Source: Venturia oleaginea
Lineage: Eukaryota; Ascomycota; Dothideomycetes; Venturiales; Venturiaceae
DNA: 64,000 nt
Direction of reading: 5' to 3'
Assembly: GCA_013176395.1 (NCBI GenBank)
Contig: JABMLP010000014.1
Location: 1,488,001 to 1,552,000, forward strand
The notes beneath the pieces were generated by a model. That model searched no databases. It saw nothing but the letters and a program-made list of their open reading frames with translations, and was not told the DNA's origin. A program made the translations under genes and the position numbers. Shown one piece after another: positions 1 through 12,200 of this stretch; position 1 is the first letter of the stretch, and each line of letters begins with the position of its first letter.

Positions 1-705
1 AAATATCTCGATTCTATTCATCCGCTAGCCAAGAGTCCAGAAGGTGGCAGTCAAGATTTATCATTTCCCCCAGCAATGACTGAGAGAAGGATAGGTGCCG
101 TGTTGTCCAGAAACTTGCACAGGTCGAACAAAGCTGGTGTCAACAACACACTCGATATTGATTGAACGAAATGGCAGCACGACCGGCGGCTCTTCCGAGT
201 TCGTGAAGCGTGGAGCATTAGCTTTCTGAATCTAGAGTCTGTGGATTCTTCCGATTGCTCAAGTGCCGCATGGAGTTCTAGGGAAGATTGACACTTTCTG
301 CGGTTGCCGAGGGGTCGTGCAGTTGAGGGCTGGGGAGAAGATGTTCAAGGGTGAGATGAACACAGTGATGGCATCAAGGCATCTTGGTCTAGGAAGTTGA
401 ACATGGTCGAGGGGGCAATGGAAGGCGCATGGTACCTCGTACGAGGTGAGGTAATGGAAGTCGAGATGCATGAGCTCAGACAACTCGAGCAATCACGAGC
501 GCAAGGCCAACCTGATCTGTTTTCCCCTGGAATAGTCGACATCGTTGGATGTGGTCAACGTACTTTACCTCTCTGTTTTTGATCATATCATCTCATATCA
601 GTGAGTCTGCCTGCTCAGGGCTGATATTGAAATCCTTGATTCATGTGCCAGAATATATACAATACACCTATCTGCCATCCACACCCCTCCTGAATCACAA
701 ATCAT
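1..705. other. Left flank without recognisable gene
   Basis: Only short overlapping open frames (up to 77 codons) occur on both strands and none resembles a known protein. The right end is probably the 3' untranslated part of the neighbouring NDUFS4 gene on the minus strand. Confidence 0.4.
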
Positions 706-1475
706 CTATTTCGTTCGGATGTGCTTCAGCTTCTTATTGGAAGGCACGTGCAAGAAGTTGTTAGCGTACGCCTTTGGCAAGATCCTCCTTTCATTTGGCT
801 CTTGGACGTAGTACTCATATCCTTGTTTGTTTGCAAAATTGATGGCATCCTCCTTCGTCTTGAAAGTAATGCTCTCGCCGTTCATGAAGTCGGCAGATGA
901 CTGCCATCCCATGAGAGGATTTTCCCACCTATGACCCTTTGGAAGTGGGTCCCAGTCCATCTTCCATGCGTGTGAGTGCCATGTTCCGGATTGAGTTGCG
1001 GTTTTTGCTGGGCGGTAGATACTGCGATTGTTTGTCAGCTGGAATGTCTTGCTGTGTCGAATTGAAGAAGTATATACCGGACTGTACGGGCTTGGAGCTC
1101 AACTGGAGCACCGGAAAGGACTGCTGCTGCCACGGAGTCGCCTGGTTCGCTTACGTTCATGACCCGTTTTGGGATCGGAGAGAACGCGCTGTCATATTGT
1201 CAACCATCTACGCCTTGTGCAATACAATGCCTCTCCACCTACGATGTCCGGTAGTCCACAGCAACATTGTAATCCGGTGCATGTCTTGCCATTGCGCCAC
1301 CTGGCCCCTCCTGCGAAATCAAATCACCCTTTCCACTTGCTGGGGCATTGGGAGCTTCTGAGGGGCTGGACTTTGGAGCTGGTTCGTCTGCACAGCGGCG
1401 GTATTGGGTGCTGAATGTTCTCGTGGCGCGGATTGAAGATGTGGCAACGAGTCGGGAGCTTCGTAGGAGTGACAT
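706..1475 (-). CDS. NDUFS4: NADH dehydrogenase (ubiquinone) Fe-S protein 4, complex I accessory subunit
   Basis: This gene encodes the 18-21 kDa accessory subunit of mitochondrial complex I (NDUFS4, NUO-21 type), which sits at the foot of the NADH-oxidising arm in the matrix. I read three exons on the minus strand: 1475-1243, 1188-1078 and 1021-706, with introns of 54 and 56 bp, giving 219 codons in one frame. The N-terminus (MSLLRSSRLVATSS) is rich in Arg and Ser with no acids, as expected of a mitochondrial presequence. The middle exon carries the family core SPIPKRVM followed by AAVLSGAPVELQARTVRIY across the second splice site. The last exon holds the conserved MDWDPLPKGHRWENPLMGW and ends in a basic tail. 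The start was chosen because it gives the presequence; an in-frame ATG 46 codons upstream has no such character. It is divergent to the ATP synthase gene at 1745. Confidence 0.95.
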
Positions 1476-1744
1476 TGTGGTGGTATGCTGTGTGAGGGTC
1501 CAAGTGCCGTAGTTCTGGACTCGGTCGAAGTTGTTGGGGTTCTTGGGCATCGGTTCAATATGCCTATGCCGTCCCTCGTCGATGTCGATATGCCAAGCGC
1601 GAACTTTGACCACCGAGCTTTCGATTCCGGAACCTCACGAACGACGACAATATACCACCACATCAACTCTTGACAGTCAGACTCGTCATCGTACGTACAA
1701 TCGAAACTCTTCAGAAATCATCACCGAATTAATTGGATCAGATC
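1476..1744. promoter_or_regulatory. Shared divergent promoter of NDUFS4 and ATP synthase subunit f
   Basis: The start codons of two oxidative-phosphorylation genes, transcribed away from each other, are separated by 269 bp. This gap must contain both core promoters and both 5' leaders. I could not identify a specific factor site by eye. A bidirectional arrangement is seen directly; co-regulation is inference. Confidence 0.5.
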
Positions 1745-2416
1745 ATGTCCTACCTCACCCGACGAGCTCTTTCGACGCTCATTCCCCCTAAGGTACGCAT
1801 ATTCGACCATCCATTGTATCATCAATTGAACCGCCATACTGATACACAATCACAGATTGCATCTCCAACTGTGAGTACCCATACCTTCTCATCCGAACGC
1901 GCCTCCCCTGAGGCCCCGATCCCTCCCAACAACGAATCGCGAACCACCGAACCCGACCTTCTCATCCACCATACACCCTACCACCGTCACATAGTTGCTA
2001 TTGAAACACTTAAAATTTATGAAACAGAATTTGTGCAGCAGTTGAAAACTGACAACTGCCTCAGGCCATCGGTGCCGCCCAAGATGCCGTCCGCATGCAG
2101 AAGGTTGTGAGCTTTTACGAGAAGCTCCCACGAGGACCAGCTCCAGCCGACAAAGGAACCGGGCTTCTGGGAAGATATCGTGCAAAGTACATGGGAAAGA
2201 ACGCTTCCGCAGCTCGTGAGTGAAATTATGGACAAACTATGGATTGAGAGGATAATGTCTAACTTGCGACGCAGCTCTTCTCCACGTCATGATTGCTCTT
2301 GGAATTTTCGGATATGCACAGAACTACTACTTCCATCTCCGTATGTTCGCTAGGCTCGCTTTGGAGAATGGATGAACTGACAAGGAATAGGACACCACAA
2401 GAACAATGCCCACTAG
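1745..2416 (+). CDS. ATP17: Mitochondrial ATP synthase subunit f (Atp17)
   Basis: This is the small membrane-stalk subunit f of the F1Fo ATP synthase, which lies in the inner mitochondrial membrane at the dimer interface. I read five exons: 1745-1792, 1856-1870, 2065-2215, 2275-2340 and 2391-2416, totalling 102 codons including stop. The second exon is only 15 bp (IASPT), so automated predictions may miss it. Family marks are the N-terminal MSYLTRRALSTLIPPK, the central FYEKLPRGPAP, the GLLGRYRAKYMGKN segment, a single membrane span (LLHVMIALGIFGYAQNYYF) and the terminal HLRHHKNNAH. All exon junctions have GT-AG borders and keep frame. Length fits the family (about 100 residues). Confidence 0.93.
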
Positions 2417-3817
2417 ATGTAGGAACAGCGTGGATGCGTTGATGGCCGGAGTTGCAGTGCTGTAAAATACAACTCAGAAGTTAGACAGAATTTCATTTGC
2501 ACATATCGACTATCAAATTTTGGACTTTGATTTTCGTAAATTGGTCTTTCATCATCATCGAAGACTGAACCAAAACGATTCCCAAGCTTTTCTCTCTTCT
2601 CAATATGCTACCCCACATCTCATACCCAGAGTTTCTTCGTATGTCTACTATTAGCAATAACATCGATGTCGAGATGCACGCCTCACAATTTCCTAGTTGT
2701 CTTTTTACCTCAAACTGAGTATATATATTTATATTGGGGGGATATTCGATAAAATGATTTTTACAATTTGCTGGGCACAGTATTTTCTAGCTTGAGCGCC
2801 TGAGAGCTGGGCTATGATTGCTTGTAGACAGACGAATTCTATCGATCGTGTTTACTGAGTATGCACCACTGCTTTTCAGGTCGGTTCCTTTACAACATCT
2901 CATGTCCTTGGTCGGGGTTGGCCAATGGGACGATGAAAGCTTAGCCCAGTTTCTGGGATTCAGACGTGCTTCTTGTTACCGTTGGAGGCGGTGAAATCTA
3001 GGGTGGATGATATAACCACAAAGGTCTCGGTCTCGAGCCCTGTCCCTGGGCTGTTGACATGATGAAAGGGGTTGAACTGATAAGTGCAGAATAAAACTTC
3101 CAATTTCTGCATCGAGTCTGGATGAAGTTAAGGTGGACAAAAGGGACGCCCGTCAATATATCTACATACTTACAGGTCATTCACTCATTTGTGGTTTCTC
3201 CTGGGTGAGCTGGCACTTGGATGAACACGATACTATGAATCCAGGTGACTGTCCAGAGCCTCTTGTCTCAGTCAATAGCTGCCTGCTGCCTGAAGTGAAG
3301 TCGAATCGTGAAGAGTGAAAGCTCCATGAACTATTTACCTACGTCCAACCATCCATCGACCTCTTCTCGTCCATTAACGGCTTTAGAAACGTGCTCTTGC
3401 TGCCCTCTAAACTGCCTGCTCGTGCGGACTCGCTCTATTGCTCTTTGCTCTCGAATACGCGTTTATTGGAACGAATCCAAATACTGACAGATTTGTTGTT
3501 GCAGCACCGCGAAACATTATTCACCTCCGCAGAACAGGCCCTTGACCCTTGACTCAGCCGCCAACAGCTCGAACCTCCATCCTCGTTTCGCAAAGGACAA
3601 CAACCGCCCTTATCCACCTCTCCCTCCTCATCGCCGCCCATATAAAGAGGCTAATACGACAAAAGCCGTGACCCAGGCTCCAGATTCCCCAAGAACCGCG
3701 TCTCCGAAGAACACCTCCGCCGACCAAACACATCACCCGCTGAACTCGTCAATTGCACCCGTGGCGACCATAAACTTCAACACTTGATACCAGGTACATA
3801 TATATTTCCATTGCCCG
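2417..3817. other. Intergenic region and long 5' leader of the next gene
   Basis: No recognisable gene. The right half, from about 3400, is C-rich and pyrimidine-rich and probably contains the transcription start and 5' leader of the gene at 3818. An 81-codon open frame at 3542-3787 (plus) would act as an upstream ORF if it lies in the mRNA; it does not resemble a known protein. Confidence 0.4.
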
Positions 3818-6800
3818 ATGGTAGCCTCTGCATCATCAACCTCCATCCTCAACTTGGCGTTCGTCAATATGAGCCATTCTGACACCCATGAAGACCCCGT
3901 TGTTATGGCAGAGCAGATTGCCCAAGATGGCCTAAAGGAAGATAAGTCGGTTGGCGCTCTCGCGTCCACCGGCACCATCGCGCACACCGAATCTACCCCC
4001 AACGGCCCCGGCCTCCCGCGATCAAATCATACCGACAACGAGCAGGACGAACGCGCAGGTGGACGAGGAAAGGATGCTGCAGGCAGTACAGAAACACAAT
4101 CGAGCAATGAGACAGGAACAGATATTTCAGATGGAGCCCTAGTGGAACATGCCGTCGTTGATGGCTTCAACAGCTCAGACTCTGACGGAAATGACGCGAA
4201 GGATGCGAAGGGACATGTACGGTCAGGCTCAGTCAAGAAGCCGACCTCGTTCAAGTCGGTGTCTGTGACTAAGAACTTTCTTGCAAAGGCGGCAACAGCA
4301 CAGCCTGTGGTTCGGACTGGCGAAAAGGGTAGGATTGTCGACGCGAATAATTACAAAGGCATCACGATTGACACCTAACAGGACCACCTGCCACAAACGG
4401 CCCAGCACCAACTTTGACAGCAGCTACAGCAAAACCTCGGCTGGTGGCCAAGTTGGGCACGGGTGGAAATAGTCTGAGAGCAGGAGGAGCTTCGAAGTTG
4501 AATGGAGCTTCTGGTCCAGATGCCAGCAAAGTCTGGAACAAGAATCGACGTAAGTTACACTAGTTTGACTAGAGAATCTAGACTTATCGATTCAGCAACT
4601 GCACCAGCTCCTCCAAAGCATTTTACAGATGAGGAACTGCAGACAAGATACGGTATCCATTTGGCGACAAGATTGCAGTCCGATGAAGCTGGAAAGGATC
4701 CCAAGTGGGCTGATATTGATGACGACGAGGATGATTGGGCTCCTGAAACTGTGGAATGGATGGATGGGACCAAATCGAGTGTAGTGACTGCGGACTCGCA
4801 AGTCTTGCCGCCTACACCAGAAGAGAGAAAGCCATCTCCAGCTGTGCAGCCTGTGGAAGCCCCAAAGCAGGTCATCGCATCTAAACCGGCTTCCAGTACG
4901 ACAAAGACTATACTCAAGCCTGGAGCGTCAGCTCCCGCACAATCCAAGTCCGGAAGTCTTGTTCTTAAAGGTGCTCCAGAGAAGCCCAGTCTGGTTGCGA
5001 AACCATCAGCTCCCACCCCGGCCAAATCGCCATGGGCACCACTTCCCCCAGTCGAAAAAGTACCTCCAGTAGTCATCAATCCCCCTGTTCAGCAGCAACA
5101 ACCATCCAGTCGGTTCCAGCGTGATCCTCATGGTTTCGACTCTCTTGTTCCACCAGCTGCGTCACCTGCTAAAGAAATAGCTGCAGACGACTTCAGCCGA
5201 TCATGGCGTGATGACCGTGGATCCAAGGAACTGTACAATTCACAGTCTGGCCGATATGAGCCGGTCGCGGACGGTGGTCGTAGGAACTCTCGACAAGACC
5301 ATTCATATCGCCAGCAACCTGCGGTATTGCAACGTCCTCCTCATTCCCAGCAGCAAGGTGGTGGGCCAGCTGAACCTTCTTCTGCGTTCCAAACTTCGAG
5401 ATCGACCGGCACTGAGCCTGGTTCTTGGGCGGATCGTCGCCGTCGTGCTTCGTCGAATATCAGTGCTGGAAGTGGTCGCCGCCCATCAATTGTTCGTCTT
5501 CAAGATCTTGTCGATGGATTACCTTCTGTCAGCTCGGTTGCAGTCGAATCTCCAAAGCAGGCCTTTGCCACTACAGAACGTTCTTCACACGGAAGCCAAG
5601 GATCATCCAGCGCAGCTAACGAAGGCGACGCGGTTGGAGAAATGCCGCCTCCCTCTGTCCCAGTCAATGGTGCTGTTCCATATGAAGAGACTGTTGCTCG
5701 TCAACAACGTTTAATGCGTGAGAAGATAGAGCGTGCGAAATTAGCGAAGCAACGTGAGAAAGAAAAGGAAGCAGAAGAACATGCTGCTCGACAGGCGCGT
5801 TTGAAGCAAAAACTTGCAGCCCTTGATGCTTCGAATCCCACGCCAGAGCCAAAGGAAGCCTCCAAGAAGAGCAGCGCAGAAGTGATGAAGTCTTCGGGTC
5901 TGGCAACGGCGCCTCCGAAGCCACCAATGCCCACTGCTGAAGGAGAGGTTGCACAGTACGGATCGATCAAGGTCCACGCATCTCACCCAGTGAAGAAGCC
6001 TGGCATGGCAGATGCGTCAATTACGAATAAACAAAGACTACCGGATCCCACGTCTGAGAAAAAGCCAGGCGACAGCTGGAAACCGTCCAACGATCCTACG
6101 GAGACAGCGACTTGGCCCAACAACACGTCGATGCCGGCACACTCAGTGCCTGGATCTAGCGTCTGGGGTCCGCCGTCCAGCAATAAGGCGCTTGGACTTG
6201 GTAATGGTACCTTCGAGTCACACCCTCCGTTCAGCCACAGCACTTTTGACAGTAGACGAGATTTGCACAATAGACCTCCAGGGATGTCTATGGTGCACGG
6301 ACCTATCGCGCCGCCTCAGCAGCATCAAAGCGCGGTTCTGGTCGCTTTAGCAGGCCACTCCAACTTAGGTCAAAGCGACCACTCCAACTCAAATACCTCT
6401 AACTTCTCACATCGCTCCTACCAAAACCCACAATCTTCACAGTCCACTGCACCTTCCAATAATCCAACAATACACATCCATCAAAACAATATCCCACCTA
6501 CATCTGACACCATGGGCAACCAATCCACCCTACGCCAGACCGGTCCCCGAACCGCTCGCGATCGCGATGCTAAACCCAAGCCACCTTCCCATGTCTTCCC
6601 TGCCGCCGACCCTGCCCACACTCGTGGTGCATGGGGCGACTTTTCTCGAACCGTCGGTGCTCAGACCGCGGCGAAGGCCAAGATATGGGACGAACAAGAC
6701 AAGAAGCAGCGATCTCTCAACCACGAATCTGCAGCCCACCGCGCCGACGACGAGTCCACTCCAATTGCGTCCATGATGCCCGACGTCCGCTCCTCGGTCA

Positions 6801-7885
6801 CCAACACCAAAACCGAGCTCATCCAAATCCTCGTGGTCGACGGCAAAGTCATCCAAGAGAAACGCTACCCAGCTGGTCACACATTTCCACCTGGCCACAA
6901 CCCAGCTCAGGCTTACAAAGATCAGTGGCTCGCAGACCATGCACAAGCTCAGTCAACAACCGCACCCGCCGCAACAGATGTGTCGACAACAGCTCCATTG
7001 CCAACCGCTCCAAAGTCGCGCTACTTCGGCAAGGAGAAGGAAGACGATATCAAGGACGAGGATACCAAGGAAGACGCCGAGGTCGCAATCGACTTCGAAG
7101 CACCACCACCACCAGAAGGCCACGACCACCCAGCATTTGTCGGAGATGCTGCCAAACCCGTCGTCAGTATCCCTCGCAAAGTAACCGTCAATCTGCCTCG
7201 CGGTGCTGCACCAATCGCCTCTGCTTCTCCTACGCCCACGCCCACGCCCATTCTTGATAGAATCGGCAATCTCCTCAAGGAAGACCGTCTCAAATCCGTC
7301 AAGTCGGCCTCCAAGGACGCACTGGAAGAGGCGCCGGCTGCAGCAGTCATCGCACTTCCTGGCAAGCTCGATGTCGCCTTCCAGCAGGATGAGCAAGTCA
7401 CCGAGTGGCCTGCCACCAAGCCAACAGAGGAGGATCTCTTCGAGCCTCCAGCATTTGCTTCCACGCCAACCGTCAGCATTTCCAAGGTCTCTCACCACAA
7501 CCATCAGTTCGGCTATCAGCACGAGCTCGACTTCATGATGACATGGGAGCAGGAAGTTATCGACGTCACCACTGTCGACGGCGAGGATGAGTTGTACGTT
7601 CGCGACCTCCAGCAGAAGAATCGAGTCTGGATCCGCATTCCTGGCGCCAACAGAGGAACTTTCGCCATGCAGCCACCACCTGGCAGTCCTCCACGCAACA
7701 ACAGCCGTCGCGCCTATGCCGTCAAGAACAACAGCAGCACTGGTCCTCGCAAGCCACAACCTCACTTCGGCGGTCAGCAGCCAGCACCAAAGCCACGCAA
7801 CTCAGGCACCTGGAACAACAGCAACGCTCGCAATGGCGCCGGCACCTGGGTCAGCAGCAAGCGCCCATTCGTCGGTGCTCAGTGA
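3818..7885 (+). CDS. Large low-complexity protein of unknown function with WADIDDDEDDWAPET motif
   Basis: I do not recognise a named family. Three exons, 3818-4328, 4382-4549 and 4596-7885, join in frame to about 1,322 residues; a second in-frame ATG at 3869 (MSHSDTHEDP) is an equally likely start. The N-terminal third carries a basic Ser/Val stretch (KSVSVTKNFLAKAA), an Ala/Pro-rich linker, then FTDEELQTRYGIHLATRLQ followed by the strongly acidic WADIDDDEDDWAPET block, the most likely conserved core. The central part is Pro/Ser/Gln-rich and disordered. It is broken near residue 730 by a charged helix (EETVARQQRLMREKIERAK and onward) with coiled-coil character. The C-terminus is rich in Asn, Arg, Gly and Pro. 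This composition is common in RNA-granule or translation-associated proteins, but that role is inference only. Confidence 0.85.
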
Positions 7886-10029
7886 GCGCACTTCCATTCG
7901 CAATGTTTCTTAAACGTTCCAGGCAGAGTCAGCATTGAGCGGTGATCCCTCACTGAAACACATCATTGGCATGCATTGAAAGGCGCTTTCTCTCACCTTA
8001 TTGCTCACAGCATACTGGCGAAGTTTGGTGTCGTTTCTCTTCCTTTCACATCATGTCTTAATCACCATGGCTTTCCCACACAGGCCTCCATATCTCGACG
8101 TTGCGCAGCGCCTTCTCGGCTCTGGAAGCAACTCATCATCACTGTACGACTACCTCAACTCATTTCACGCGCATTCCTCCCCTCAACATCCGGATCCTCA
8201 CTGTACACTCACGGATCCCACAAAACACATTCGGATCGACACGGCTCACATTTCACTTTGGGTGGGACATGATCCACACTCACACATGACGATGGCGCAA
8301 GGAATCGGAATGGTCGGCTTTCAAACGCGCAATTGAGTCTTTGTTGCTTCACCATCAGCGATAGATTGTGGGTATTTGGGATTTTCGACGGATACTGATA
8401 CATGAATGATTTTTTTCACTTTTGTGCAAGTGAAGCATCACAGGCGAGTTGCTAAAAGAGCAAGCTGGGCTCTTCATTCTGATGAGCTTCGTTCTCTTCT
8501 TGTGATTGTTTTTCCGATATGAAGCTTGTCGTTCAAAATAATTCTCAAACAAAAAATCAAACAAAAAATTATTCAAACTGCTTGTGCCTTCTTGATCTTA
8601 GTGACTTGACTTGATTTGGCTTGACTGCCTTTGCTTGCCATGCCCTCGCCTTCGACTGCCTTTGGTATTTTGATCTTGCTACCATTCTTTTGGGTTTTCA
8701 ACCTCAACAAAAGCTGCCTCCAATGTTTTGACTTGCTGATAACCTCTATTCTAGCTGATTCCACTGTGTTTGACTATGATACACCATGCTCACCTTGATC
8801 TCGAAGATGAAGAGACTTGGACATTGGCACCGCTCGATAGTATTCGTTCAAGATATATATACTCTGACGCTTGCTTCTCCGTCGCTTATATTCGAGAATG
8901 CGGCAAGTATTTCGCATTTCCGACGAGTACCGAGCCGTTTCAAGATTTTATCATGTACTTGTATTCGAGAAAATAGGTTGCTCTTTGGATTTGGATTAGG
9001 GTTTGGATTTGGAGGGGAAATGTAGATATGTAGATATGTAGATATGACCTATCACTTCCCGTTCGCAGCATCCCTTTTAATTTAAGGTTACCTGCTCAAT
9101 TCCTTCCTTCCCTCGCCCAACCCCAAATGCGCAGGCGGCCGAAAACTCTGCGTCATGCCTTGTGACTCTCGTCACATGATCGAATTTTCTTTTCTTACCG
9201 TTGCATTTTAACCTTTCCCGCCCCCCCTCAAAAATAGCTCAAATACAGCGTTAAGGATTCATTCGCGCGCTTGTGGGAGTACAGCGTTTTTGCGTTGGAA
9301 ATTGGAGGGACTGGGTTAGCGTGAGGTGTGGCGGTGCTGTGCGGGGTTTCTAGCCTTTGTTGTTTTCTTGAGGGTGCGGTTTAGGATTGTTGATGGGGGG
9401 TTTTGATGGTAAGGTTAGGGTTTAAGGGGGTCAAGATGCTACCTAGTGAGGATGGGGTGGCGTGTTTGTGCGGGTTGTAGGAATGGTGTGGTTTTCTTGA
9501 ATACCTGGCTTTGGAGGAGATGCGGTGCGGATTTGAAGGGGTGGGGGTCACGGTGGTGGGGAGGTGAATGAGGTGGAAGGTGGATTTGGGGCTGCTTGTT
9601 TACTTATTTGTTGAATTGATGATTTCTCTGTTGTCTTCTTTCATTCTCGATACGATGATGGTTCTGGGGCTAACTCCATATAACATTGATGGAGAAGCTT
9701 GTCTGTCCATGTCGAGTTTGTGTGGAGAAAGTGCCCTTCCAAGGACAGCTTATTCCGATAATAGTGAGTAGGGATTTCAGCAAACGAAATGTGTTCCTCT
9801 TCGAATACTGGTAGATCAAGAAGATACCGAATTGAAGTGGATGCTCCTGGACTGAGATCTTAATTGATTGTTTCGACGCGTCTGTTACCAAAGCCAGTTT
9901 CTCGCCATTGAAAGCATGAACAGAAACAGCCGTCATGCCAGGTGAGCGTTCTGGTGGTCTGGATCACGGTGAGGTCATCGAGTATCGCGACTTTGCGACA
10001 ATGGGCGAATATCAATATGAGAATCCTAA
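7886..10029. other. Intergenic region of 2.1 kb
   Basis: No gene recognised. Only short open frames without family resemblance are present. The stretch around 8990-9560 is G-rich on the plus strand and contains two isolated TTAGGG words, which are too few to be a telomeric array. The left part probably holds the 3' UTR of the gene ending at 7885. Confidence 0.4.
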
Positions 10030-11199
10030 CTAGCGATTGAGTATAAAGAAAAGCTTTGCCTCACTCGCTAAGGGCATCAGTATCTCTGCGCGCAATTCAA
10101 CGATCAGATCCGTTCTCAGCCTCGCGTAGAGATCACCTTGCGCATATCTCATCAACACGATAGAGGGAATCAGATCCCCACGAGCCGCATTCCACAAACA
10201 CAGCAGCCAATGATCACGCCGGTAGACAGAAAAGTACTGCTTCTGCAGCTTCTCCGTGAAGGGGACCAGAGGTTCCTGAAAGTGAAAACCTCGGTTGGTG
10301 AGAGAGAACGATGGATGCATGACAAAATACGAGTCGCTGGTCATGGCATAGTCGGAATTGGCAAAGAGCTGAGGACTAGGTGCAAGAAGGCTGACCTTTC
10401 CATCCCTGAACGAATTCTTCCATGCGAAAATGGACCGGTCCGCAAATCTGCGAATCATTTCTTCTTGAAGCCTTGTAAAGGCTTTTTTGCCTTCGCCGTA
10501 CGGTAGGGGCATATTGATGTCGAACAGACCCAGCAAACAATAAGCGATGTCTTCTTTTCGTGTTGTGGTACGGCTCCCGAACCATGACATCCGTTGTGCG
10601 ATATTATACTTCCCCAGCAGTTCCGATTTATCGGTCAGGGGCTCGGAAGTAACGAGCACATCGGATGGTATTCCCGTGACCTTTGAGATGGTCGACATGA
10701 AAGAGGGATCCAACGTGCCTCCAAACTGACTCCAGTTTTTGTCAAAGAAGAACAGCCATCGTGGTGCTATCAGTTCCTGTAAAGTCCACCCTCGGCTAAA
10801 CCACCGGCTCTTCCTGAGATCAGAAACCTCTTCTTGGGACCAAGACTGGCACTCGGAGCCTGCTTCGATTTTGAAGTCGGCAAGATACACCAGACATTGT
10901 GCAGAATCGCGATACCAAGCAAACATGGAGTTTATAGCTTCCGTCAGCTCTGCACTCGACCGCTTATCGATGCAGCAGGTATCAATTCATGTCCATTCGA
11001 AACCTCGCTCTTTGCTCACTTGAGCGCATTCAAAAATCTTCTGGTACCCATCTTTCTCCTGCGTTTCGGGCTTCGGCTTGTTCATTTCCTTGAACGCCAC
11101 TTCATCAGAGCCCCATGTGTGCGAGAGGATTGTATATGGAGGTCTATCTTCATCGAAGAAGTCCTTGAAAGTCAAGGCGTGGGTTGAAAGGAGACGCAT
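10030..11199 (-). pseudogene. HET-domain (heterokaryon incompatibility) gene interrupted by one in-frame TGA
   Basis: HET-domain proteins trigger cell death when genetically unlike hyphae fuse. The single open reading frame on the minus strand spans 389 codons and shows the canonical start (MRLLSTHALTFKDFF), the first HET block PPYTILSHTWG, the second block IDTCCIDKRSSAELTEAINS, and the third block RGWTLQELIAPR with FFDKNW after it. The typical post-HET stretch follows, with RKEDIAYCLLGLFDINMPL and YGEGKKAFTRLQEE. Codon 71 is TGA at 10987-10989, exactly where relatives carry Trp in the WxWIDTCCID motif, so a single G-to-A change of TGG explains it. Both sides are in the same frame and otherwise undamaged. 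A 57-bp GT-AG segment around the stop could be spliced in frame, but that would delete the conserved CCID block, so I favour a nonsense allele. The C-terminal effector part is short. Confidence 0.85.
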
Positions 11200-11645
11200 G
11201 GTGATGGTGCCGAAGACCAGTCTCGTATCGCCTCAATACTGTTGTCAGCTTTAGCTTGAGATGGGACTAATATGTGGATAGTAACACTGAGACATATAAG
11301 AGGTAATAAGCTGGTGATTGTCGTTCAGAAGAAAGGGATGTCGTTAAGGTGGTCTGTGCGACACGAGTGGCCGAAAAGAGCAAGCTTGCAAGGTATCAGG
11401 CCGGCGAGGGAAAACCATACTGCTCTTCTCTAGAGTATCTTACTGTTGGGATACCGAGATAGAAGGAAAGTGAAATTATCTCCACCCTAGTAATCATCAC
11501 TATATCCAGCCATTCTGAGGGACAGGGTCATCGAGCTGTGATAGCACGAGGCCGAAAGGTTTAATTATAACAATGCTATGAAGGTTAAAGTCAATACTCG
11601 TTGATACTGGAATGATCGTCGACTAACAATCGCAGAGCTTGAATC
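11200..11645. other. Upstream region of the HET gene
   Basis: No gene seen. It contains the presumed promoter of the HET-domain gene on the minus strand. Confidence 0.4.
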
Positions 11646-12200
11646 ATGAATCTTAACGCGATTTCCGGCATAAACAAATATCGTGCCGGTCTCGCTCAGC
11701 CGCTGATTATAATGGCCAAAATCTCTCCTTTCACAATTAACGCCAACAATGCTTCTCCTACATCCAAATTCCTAGTCCAATCGCTTCTTCCATTATCTAG
11801 TGCACTACCATCCCATCAGTCAAACAATATCCATCAGCGAGACAACATCGAGGAAAAACGTACGCATGTCCAATCCAACGCTGCACTCATCTTGGATTTA
11901 CCATTAGGACAGCCCGCAGGGTCAAGCGATGCCGAGCCGGAGGGATCGGGTTTTGCAACTTGCCCAGGCGAGCATTTAGTCGGGACCTCTGAAGTACATA
12001 TCATCAGTAACTTGAATTCGTGCTTGCAGAATCACGTACCGCAATATCCACCGCAGCCCGTCGAGCAAGTGCCTGAGAACCTGCCACGGCAGCTTCCCGC
12101 CAATGTCAGGCTGTATAGCGCAGATGTTATGAGGAATGATAAGCGCATTGTTTCTGTTTTTTCGTCTGTTCAGAGATGGGAATCAATTGGCGGGCTTTGA
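11646..12200 (+). CDS. Unassigned 184-codon open frame
   Basis: This open frame has no recognisable domain. Its composition (Ser, Asn, Pro, Gln) is not that of a membrane or secreted protein. It lies between the HET-domain gene and a possible small secreted ORF. The length is above background for this region, but chance cannot be excluded and there is no intron signature to support it. Confidence 0.2.
   Translation: MNLNAISGINKYRAGLAQPLIIMAKISPFTINANNASPTSKFLVQSLLPLSSALPSHQSNNIHQRDNIEEKRTHVQSNAALILDLPLGQPAGSSDAEPEGSGFATCPGEHLVGTSEVHIISNLNSCLQNHVPQYPPQPVEQVPENLPRQLPANVRLYSADVMRNDKRIVSVFSSVQRWESIGGL

Noticed and set aside
8990..9420. TTAGGG words in a G-rich stretch, possible internal telomeric repeat
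   Set aside because: Only two isolated TTAGGG occur, far apart and not in tandem.
10988..11044. 57-bp GT-AG segment as an intron that would remove the HET stop codon
   Set aside because: Splicing it would delete the strongly conserved IDTCCID block, so a nonsense mutation is the simpler reading.
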